Assembly (NCBI GenBank): GCA_003971905.1
Contig: RSEE01000042.1
Location: 310,001 to 374,000 of the forward strand
Direction of reading: 5' to 3'
Source of the DNA: Moniliella sp. 'wahieum'
Taxonomy: Eukaryota > Basidiomycota > Moniliellomycetes > Moniliellales > Moniliellaceae
Length of the DNA: 64,000 nucleotides
Part shown: in pieces, positions 55,828-64,000 of the stretch
Position numbering within the stretch: the stretch's first letter is position 1
Layout: every line of letters starts with the position of its first letter
Position numbers and translations under genes: made by a program
The notes under the pieces: generated by a model
What the model saw: only the letters and a program-made list of their open reading frames with translations
Told to the model about the DNA's origin: nothing
Database searches by the model: none

Positions 55828-58617
55828 ATGGCCGGCCACCACCACCGCGCGACGCTCACCCAGAGCAACAAGCCCTTCAAGTCTCGCCACGCCTCCAAGG
55901 GCAGCATCAAGGACGCCGCCAAGGGTGTGTCTCCTCCTCCGTGCTGCCGCCTCTCCTGCTGACCCCCAACTCCCCACCAGGCAAGCCCGCCGACGCGCCC
56001 CGCTCCGCCCAGCACAAGGCCACCCCCTTCTCTGGCCCCGGCTCCCGCCAGGCCCGCCGAAACAACGCCAAGCAGGCAGCCCAGTCCAAGCGTGCTGCCC
56101 TGGTCGAGTCCAGCCGCATCTTTGGCGCTGGCACTGCCCCTGGCTTCCCCGCCCCCGACGCCGACGCCGTCGCGAACGGCCTTGGCTCGGCAAGGGTGTC
56201 TCCTCCACCGGAGGTGGGGCTCCCCGCATCTGTGCAGTCGTCGATGTAGCCGGCGGGGACCCTTGGCTTGCCGTAAGGAGATCGAATCCGAGGGCGAGGA
56301 GGGCGGGATCAAGCCAGTCCCAGGACACAGTGCAGCCGAGGCACTGGCCAAGGGCGATGCCTATAGCGAAGTGGAGGCTACCCGTTTTCGCCAGACCATT
56401 CAATTTCTTCCCCTCCCATACGGCGCGCTCTATCCCACCATGGACGCTTGCAATGTGCTGACTTTGTCCTGCTTGTTCTCTCTTCCACCCGCTCCATCGA
56501 GCCCGGCTCGTGGGGGGAGCTGTGCTTGCGGGCGCTACAGGCCCAGGGCCTGCCCAGTTTTGGTTTGTGCTCCCACACTTCATCCCGAGGGCCAGGCCGG
56601 GGTAGGGGGCAGCAAAAAGGCGGGCCCGCTGCAGCGGGCGATCAACGAGACGCGCAAGAGTCTCTTGAGCTTTGCTCAGTACTTTGCCCCCGAGGTTGAG
56701 AAGGTGCACGCGCTGGATGAACATGCCGAGCGCTCTACGCTGATTCGGACCCTAGCAACTGCCACGCCCAAACGCGTTTCATGGCGCGATTTCCGCAGTT
56801 GGCTTGTATCAGAGAGCTCCGATGGACCGCCAACGAGCAGGACCCCACCACAGGTACGCTCCAGGTCAATGGCTGGATCCGGGGCACGCCCATCAGCGCG
56901 AACCGCTTGGTTCATATCCCCGACCACGGCGACTTTGAGGTGGAGAAGATTGTGTATGCGCCGCTACCAACAGTCACTCGGCATGCCAAGCGGCCTGTGG
57001 TTATGCCGCCCCAACTTAGCGATACGGAGGAGGTCGAGATGGAGGATGCTGAGGAGGACACTGCCGAACAAGCTTTGGTCCCGCTTCAGCCGGGGGAAAC
57101 GCTCGATGAGCGGGACGAGGAGCTGGCTGACGATCTGCGCAGCGTCAATTCGGTTGACGATATGGCCAATGAGCAGACATGGCCCACAGAAGAGGAGATT
57201 GCGGCTGGAGAAGCTCGGCAACGGGCGGCAGAGATGGGAGTCGAGTATGCCCCTCCTCCTGCTGCTCCAGGCACGACGCCCAAGACAATTGTGCGCAACC
57301 CTCGTTTGAAGAAGAACGAGGATGTGGGCGAAAAGTACCGTGCTGCTTGGATCATCGAGAGTGATGACGAGGGCAGCGAAGAGGGCGGAGAAGAAGCAGT
57401 GATGGATGACGTGGAGGTGGAGTCGAATGCACCGGCTATCTCGGACGCATCTGAGGGGGAGGATGAGGAGATGGATTATGACGAGGCAGAGGAACAAGCC
57501 GCGTGGGAGGAATACCAAGCGCGCAAGCAGCCGAGCGCGAGAGGATGACGAGAACAAGTTCCCTGACGAGGTGGACACGCCCATGCAAGTGGATGCCCGC
57601 CAGCGATTTGCGCGGTACCGTGGACTCAAGTCCTTCCGTACCAGCCCCTGGGATCCATACGAAGATCTCCCTCAAGACTATGCTAAGATCTTCCAGTTTG
57701 ACAGCTTTTCCCGCACCAAGCGTCGGATTCAAGCCAGCGCGCTTCTTGACGGTGTACCCCCGGAACGCGGGTAGGCTTGGTGCTGCGCAATGTGCCTATT
57801 GGTGCAGCGATCCAAGCTCGCGCTACAGGGGTGGCCAACCTCCCCCCTCTAAACGACGGAGAGCGGGTTCCGTTTGTCGTATTTGGTCTGTTGCAGCACG
57901 AACACAAGATGAGCGTACAGAACATTGCCGTCACCCGCAACACTGAGTTCACCGAGCCTGTGCGGAGCAAAGATGAGCTGGTCATGTGTCTTGGGCCGAG
58001 GCGGTACATCACACGGCCACAGTACTCGATGAACACCCTTTCTCAAGGAAAAATGAGCAACGGGGTACACAAGTGGCAACGCTTCCTTCCCCACGGAATC
58101 GCAGCCAGCATTGCCACCGTTTATGCTCCGATCACGTTTGGCGCTGCCCAGCCCCCGGTTGTGTTTTTCAAACAGCGGAACGCAGCCGCTGGGGAGGCTG
58201 GGTACGACCAACGTGGTGTCGGTGCTGCTCAGACGCCCCACCTCGTTGGGACGGGCAGTCTGTTGGGTGCGCAACCAACCCGGATCAATGCCAAGCGCAT
58301 CTTCCTCACTGGGCATCCATTCAAGGTGCACAAGAAGACGGCCACGATCCGGTGGATGTTTTTCAACCCCGAAGACGTGCGCTACTTCCAGCCCATCACT
58401 TTGCATACGAAGCACGGCCGCTCGGGAACATCACCGAACCCCTCGGCACCCACGGCTACTTCAAGGCTCACTTTGATGGACCGATTACGCAGATGGATAC
58501 GGTGATGCTGCCGCTCTACAAGCGGGTTTACCCGCGTTGGCCCACCCCTTCACGGCTTCACGCGTGGAGATGCCGCTGCCGCGGAGCGAGGTAGAGTATG
58601 AGGAAGATGACGAGTAG
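55828..58617 (+). CDS. TSR1: Ribosome biogenesis factor TSR1 (late 40S maturation)
   Basis: TSR1 is a GTPase-like protein that binds pre-40S particles and blocks premature factor access. The ATG at 55828 begins [20 protein letters not shown], then [18 protein letters not shown] intron (55925-55980) leads to [13 protein letters not shown] and [20 protein letters not shown]. The GTPase-like domain follows ([47 protein letters not shown]). The AARP2CN/middle region has acidic text from 57025 to 57490. The C-terminal RIBIOP domain includes [73 protein letters not shown] and [20 protein letters not shown], ending YEEDDE. Frame changes near 56200, 56460, 56570, 56780, 57530, 57770 and 58425 interrupt otherwise continuous homology. 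Confidence 0.95.
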
Positions 58618-58858
58618 TCTTCTGCTAATCATTGATGGTTTTTGCCTGCCTTGCTCCATCTTGTTGGATGTGCAGTGGGAGTGGGATTTGCATGTTTAAC
58701 GTTACCCCTATAGTCGAAGTAAATAAAACACGTAAAAGACGCAGACGGTCATAATAATTGAACTTTTTGGGTTGGCATCGTGCATCGTCACGCCCCCACC
58801 CGGCGGGCGGACTCCCGCAGCTTCCACCACCTTGCCTTCCATCGACACGCGCGCGGTG

Positions 58859-60566
58859 ATGGGGATGAGAGTCTTTATGCTGGCCGCAGCGCTGGCCGTG
58901 TGTGTGTGCCGAGCGCGCTGGCTGAAGCATTCCATGAACGTCTTACGCTTCGCCCGCTCGACGACGGCCATGTCCACGCCCTTTAACTTCACTTTTGCCG
59001 CCCCGGCGGCGCGCAACGGAGGCGCGGCCGTCGGCTCGGAAGACATTGCTGTCCAGAGCTTTCGTGTGCTGCCGCGCGCACTTATCCAGCTCAGCGACGT
59101 GGCTGGTGTAGAAAGGCTGGACCTGAGTCTGAACCGCGGCGCGTGGGACTATGCTGCCTGGGGCAGTCCCCTGTGGTCCGGCGGGGGCCACGACGCGGTT
59201 GGCACAGGCGCTGAAATTGTCGCCCAGCTGCGGCCGCAGTCGGACCCCCCTCTTCCCGAAACCTGGATCGAGCAGCTTTTCCCTCCTCCCACCAACGTTG
59301 CTCCGGCCGGTCTGTTGGCGCAGTGGCGGACGTTGACCGCTGGCCTGGCCGGTTTGTTCTGTGCGTCGCTGGACACGGCCGCGGACCAGGTGGTGGTGCT
59401 TCCTTCGCACAAGTCGGTCCTCCACGCTTTTCTTCCCGCCGAAGGAATCTGCACCGAGAACCTGAGTCCGATGGTTCGCATGCTTCCTTGCCACGCGGCT
59501 GGTGGCATCGGATCGCTGCTCAACCCTCACCATATCTTCGACTCGGCCTTCCATGGGATGAGTGTTCGAGTGCACCGGACCCCACTGGTTGGGAAGTATC
59601 CCTTCTCTTCCAAGCCGTCTTTACCCCCGCTGCCCCTGCTGAGGCTCTGATGACTCCGTTGCGGATCGGCCTTGGTCCATGGCAGGATTGTTTGGCCGCC
59701 CTCTTATCCGGACGTGCCCTGTGGCCAACTCGTCCGGAGTACTGGTCATCAAGCCTCGTCGGCCCGCGCGCTTGCTGGCGCTGGAGGAGTTCCCCATGGA
59801 CATTACATTTGATGCCGAGGTGGCCCTACCGCTTAACATTGACCTGGCTTGGAACACCAATTCCACCGATTCGGTTACCCGCCCAGACACGGAACTGTTG
59901 AGCGCCTCGCGCGCCGTGATCAGCTCAAGCCAGGAACGGGGCCACATTGAGGCACGCATCGTTAACGCCGACCCCCTTTTGGAACGGAGAGTGCTCTATA
60001 CCGATGTGCTGCCCGCCTTGATTCGTCCCTACCTCCATACCATCCAACTGGACACTACTGCCTTGCCGCCCGCCGGGACTTTGAACCCCGAAGTGGTGCA
60101 GTTCCGCCAGGAAACGCTGCTCGGCAGGCTGCTCCACCTCTCCCATACCCCAGGCGAGACAAGAGGAGGCGATTTGAATCCAGGCCGGGCCCGGCCAGGG
60201 GTGCTGCAGATGGAACTCGCCATCCCTCCCGCCAGTACGGTGAGCGTGTCGTATGCGATTGACAAGGCCATGCTGCGCTACACTGACCATCCGCCCGATG
60301 CCCACCGAGGCTTCGACTTGCCCCCGGCAGTGATCCAACCACTGGATGCGGGTAGATTGCCCGACTCCCCCCGACCGTTGCGCAAGGCAAGTCGGCTGGA
60401 CTTGGTCCGGCGCTACACCCAGCCGGCCCTGGTGGAACTGGCGGTCCCGGACTTTAGCATGCCCTACAACGTCATCATCATGGTTTCAACCATCATGGCG
60501 CTCTTCTTTGGATCGGTGTTCAACAACCTCTATCGCTCCTATGTGGACGTGGTGGTGCCCAAGTAG
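58859..60566 (+). CDS. GPI16: GPI transamidase subunit GPI16/PIG-T
   Basis: It is an ER-membrane subunit of the complex that attaches GPI anchors, and in known homologues it is disulfide-linked to the catalytic GPI8/PIG-K. MGMRVFMLAAALAVCVCRA is a signal peptide. The mature start AEAFHERLTLRPLDDGHVHA lies in a second frame and FNFTF returns to the first, so two compensating indels flank about 70 bp. Further blocks are RALIQLSDVAGVERLDLSLN, GAWDYAAWGSPL, then PPPTNVAPAGLLAQWRTLTA, LPSHKSVLHAFLPAEGICTE, LSPMVRMLPCHAAGGIGSLL, SGVLVIKPRRPARLLALEEF and PVLDF-like FSMPYNVIIMVSTIMALFFG, the C-terminal membrane segment. It ends SYVDVVVPK. A frame change near 59595-59700 splits the middle. Confidence 0.95.
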
Positions 60567-60607
60567 CCACTCCAACCCAAATTGACCGTTACTGTACCTG
60601 GAATGTT

Positions 60608-63600
60608 TTATTCGGGAGCGAAATGCAAGGCGTAACAGGTTATAATGTACAAACATATGGTAGGAAGTACCCAACAAGACATGAAGTGCCAACGGTCGGC
60701 CAACTCACAACAAGCCATTTCCTTCAGCATCTTGGTAATCTTTTTCTCGTCCCGCTCCCGCGGCTCCAGCTGGAGTGATAGCTGGTACAACGCATCGTCA
60801 GAGGGAACCTCGACAAGACTGTCTTGGATGAACCGCTGGATGCCCTGGACCGGGGTAAGCACGTAGGGCGTACTCTGGTAGGTACCAATCTCTTTGATCA
60901 CTTCGGCTGTCATGCGATGCTTGGCAAAGTTGATAAACTGGTTGGAGCGAAGCAGGTCCGGGTTGCCCTCGTCGATGAAGGTTAGGTCGGTCAAATATAC
61001 ACCCAAAAAGGGCACGCAAGGTGGGTTGAGGTTGTGAATCATATCGCGGTACTGGCAAAGTTCTTGGTGTTGAACAGGACCTTGTTGAGCGATTGAACGT
61101 GTCTCGGTTCTTGGTGCTGACCAGTTGCCACGTTGCACGCAGACGGTAGATGGCGGCGCTGTTGAGCCCACTGACAATGGCCGTCATGGAGGCAAAGTTG
61201 TGCAGCTGGCGGCACCGGTCGGCAATCTGGATGAAGTGCCGCACCCATTGCGCCCGCCCCTGGCATCGGACTGAAGAAGAATGGATTCGACAACCCAGCC
61301 GGTCACCTTGTTGCCCGTTGCGACAATCTCTTTGACGTGGGGAGAGCGGGTGGTCCGTCTGGCTTGGCCCAATTGCAATCGAGACACTCTTGAGGGCGGA
61401 TGCGGCCAAACGCATCCGCCTCGCGGATGGTGACTGGCGTGCCATCTCAAGTGGATCAATGTCGAGAAATTTGAGGTGCTTGGCTGACAGGTTGGGCAAG
61501 ATGGGGGGAGGCGCATTGCTAGTGTTGATCGAAAGGGTCTTGCGTAAATGCCATCCGCACTGCGTACCGTCCTCCCTTCTTCGATCCAGAGCACGAAGCA
61601 GCTGGTTTTGGGCGAGACCCGACATGTCGTTCTTAATAAAAACAGCAATCTTGTCCAACACTTGATCATCCTTCTCGTCCCACGAGTAGGTCTCGAGCCA
61701 CGTTTTGAGAGCATTTTGAACTCGGAGCTGGATCGGGCGTTGCTTTTTGGTCACCCAAAGTGTCTGCTCTTTCTCCGTCAGACCATTCGGCATCGGCAGT
61801 CGGAACCGCTCAAAGAGCATGTCCAACAATTCTTCTGTGCTCATGAAGGAACGGTAGGTCAGAAGAAAGGTGTTGTTGAAGGAAGGGTCGTAGTTGTCGT
61901 GCATAGTAAAGTGTTGGATGAGGGCACGGGACGTGCCAGCCTTGACCATCCCATTCTTGCCGAACAAAATGCTGTCTGACGAAATATCGCCCTCTAAAAA
62001 CCAAGGAACAGGTTCCTCCGATGCCTTGGAGGAAGGCGGCGGAGCCAGTGTAACCGACGCGGATGGAGAGTCGAGGTGTGGTGGTACATCCTCTGCCGAT
62101 GGAGCCAGAGACGGAGTGGCAGAAGTTCGCTTGCGTTCCTGCGGTGGAAGTTCCGTACCAAGAGAAAAGGGACCTGGAAACGATGAATCGTCCATAAAAA
62201 ACTTTCGCAACCTCTCCGCCCGCGACAAGCGGGCCGAATCGGCTACTGTACGTACTTGGGCACGACCTTGAGCAGATGGAGATCTTGAAAGTGGAACAGA
62301 CAGGTCCCCCGAATTGACGGGGGTAGGTGGGGCAGAGGAAAAACTTTTCCTGCCATGAACCTTATTCGTTCCTGACAAGAGGCTCGTGGGCAGCCTCGGT
62401 CCCCGGCGGCCCCACTTGGCAAACGTTTTGCCCTCTGTTTGAGACGTTCTGGACGATCTTCTCTCCTCTGCCGAGTTGGCAAAAGAACTGGCATTCTCAG
62501 GAAAGGTGACATTGCTGCTGGCGCTGCTGGGCGCACGTCCTGTTGGAATACGGCTAAGACGGCTGTCGGAGCTGTCTGACCGGCCGCGAACGCCCAAGCC
62601 AGATGCGGGGATGTACGGATGGAAGACCACTACTATCGTGGTGGGTACGCGCAGTAATGTTCAAGGTGCTTTGGGGGACGCTCCAGTCAACAGGTCCGTA
62701 TATTTTGCTCCGTGCTCCGCAGTAGCTTGATGGAGACGACTGCTGCTCTGTTTGCAACTCGAACAACTGGGTCATCGCATCATGAATCTTCCCGAGATTT
62801 GCGTCGACCTCACTGAGCAGAGGGATCAGGTCCGCGACACTCTGGGGGGCCAAAGTGAGCCCGTCATTTGCCAGGCCATCTTGCGCACAGACAAAAATCT
62901 CATTAGCACCATCATAGAGATTCTGCTTGGCTTGAATGAAACGCTGAACGAGCATACGGGCATGCGCGGCACTCTTGGCAGACGGATCACGAGGTTCTTC
63001 CCCCCCGCTAGGTCCATCGTAGTCCAATCCGACAGCCAAGTCCACATCCTCTAGAAGGGTAAGGTATGTTCCCACGCGATAAAGCATCGTTCGGTCTTCT
63101 CGAGAAACATGTCGTACGAAGGTAAACCAGAGGGACTAAGATCCGATCCGCCTTCTGGCCCTTGCGCATCCACCAAGGCGCGGAGCTCGGCCACCTGCGC
63201 TCGCACATCGTTCTCCTGTGGGTGCAAAAACTGGGCGAGGTGAACAGAAAGCTCTTGGTTGGGTCGGCGGCTGAGATGAACGTGGCCGCGAGCCAGAAGG
63301 ATTTGGTGTCTGAAGCCAAGTCGAAAGGATTGGTGAAGGCGCCCATTGCCTCGGCGCGGAGACAATCCATCTCGTTGGCAGAGGGCAAGACGAACCCGCT
63401 GCCCCTCCATCCGGCTGCCGACCCACCACTGAGAGAATTCGGATCAATTCCCGCCGCACCATGAGAGCTGCGGAGAGAAGGGAGTACAGCCCGAGGCCAG
63501 GCCCGTCAGCACGAGCGGCGAGGACTAGACCCTTCGAGCATCGTATACTGATCCAGTTCAGCCGAAGTTCGACACGCCGTCTGCAAAAGCTCAGTTGTGC

Positions 63601-64000
63601 TGTCGGTAGCACCTCCTTTTGTTGAAGTATACGCGGATGACAGGGTCGCACGCCCGTAGGCAGCTCTCGCTGCTGTCCAAAGGATTCCACTGGGCCTCAA
63701 GGCGGCAGAGATAGATAAGTTTGTCCGAAGTGACCATGAGCCGAGCCAGGCATTGAAGGATGGCAGTGGCAGGAAGTGCGACGGTTCGGGGATATTGGCA
63801 CTGAGGCTCGAGGAAGGTCTCCTGCCGAGAGGAGGTGGATGCGGAGGATCCGCGGGCCTGCGACGACGGGGACGCGGCATCAAGGGGTCCGAGGTCAAAA
63901 TAAAGTCCCCTGGAGAATTCAGCAGGTTGTCCATCTCCTCCTCCGAAACTGGAAACACTCCTGAAGCATAGAGAAGCGAGCGGACCGCAGGCAAAAAAAC
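60608..64000 (-). CDS. Ras guanine nucleotide exchange factor (Cdc25/RasGEF), partial at right edge
   Basis: It activates Ras-family GTPases by GDP release. On the minus strand the N-terminal part (from 63994 down) includes RSLLYASGVFPVSEEEMDNL, LPSANEMDCLRAEAMGAFTN and a helical region (IPLLSEVDANLGKIHDAMTQ). A Ser-rich linker leads to the RasGEF_N domain (GTSRALIQHFTMHDNYDPSF, TFLLTYRSFMSTEELLDMLF, LKTWLETYSWDEKDDQ). The catalytic domain follows: FLDIDPLEMARQ, EIVATGNKVTGWVVESILLQ, FIQIADRCRQLHNFASMTAI, VSGLNSAAIYRLRATW, then CVPFLGVYLTDLTFIDEGNP and INFAKHRMTAEVIKEI. The tail from LKEMACC to the stop at 60608 may hide a final intron (GTGAGT near 60713). Frame slips occur in the catalytic domain and near 62640. 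The true N-terminus probably lies beyond the window. Confidence 0.9.

Overview
The window is nuclear DNA from a fungus, most likely a basidiomycete (possibly the smut/Malassezia side, Ustilaginomycotina; the phylum is moderately supported, the lineage only weakly). The support is GC-rich coding sequence, short GT-AG introns, intron-bearing tRNA genes, and fungal versions of PRP5, GPI16, TSR1, ARE2, SHP1 and YPP1. About twenty protein genes and two tRNA genes can be supported. Nearly all are housekeeping genes, packed on both strands without operon logic.

Layout. 0-19 kb: MADS-box factor (cut by the left edge), AP180-type endocytic adaptor, YPP1/TTC7, OLA1, NTF2, BAG-domain co-chaperone, PRP5 RNA helicase and a Pho80/PCL-type cyclin. 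19-28 kb: a gene-poor tract with short tandem arrays and retroelement relics. 28-36 kb: SHP1/p47 (Cdc48 cofactor), an oxysterol-binding protein, a DUF218 membrane protein and a sterol O-acyltransferase. 36-40 kb: a second gene-poor tract. 40-49 kb: an unrecognised gene, a cytochrome P450, another retroelement relic and an alpha/beta hydrolase. 50-64 kb: prohibitin 2, tRNA-Met, an unrecognised mitochondrial-type protein, tRNA-Ser, threonine aldolase, TSR1, GPI16/PIG-T and a Ras guanine nucleotide exchange factor that runs off the right edge.

Two themes stand out. First, almost every conserved gene changes reading frame one or more times in places where homology continues unbroken. Because this hits essential genes (OLA1, PRP5, TSR1, GPI16, prohibitin), uncorrected indel errors in the assembly are far likelier than mass pseudogenisation. 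Gene coordinates below are therefore spans, not clean open frames. Second, intergenic DNA carries many tiny tandem arrays with a 7-bp period whose unit is a 6-bp palindrome plus one spacer base (AAGCTT+C, AACGTT+C, AGATCT+A, ATGCAT+G, ATCGAT+G, ACATGT+G, AGTACT+A). I know of no named element with this rule, and it is my best candidate for something undescribed. The AP180 homologue is also notable for about sixteen LxxQxTG-type motifs, the known target of Ark1/Prk1 endocytic kinases.

The genes do not form one pathway. Loose functional groups are membrane/endocytosis/lipid (AP180, YPP1, OSBP, ARE2, P450, GPI16), nuclear transport and RNA (NTF2, PRP5, TSR1), proteostasis (BAG, SHP1, prohibitin) and signalling (cyclin, RasGEF, MADS factor).
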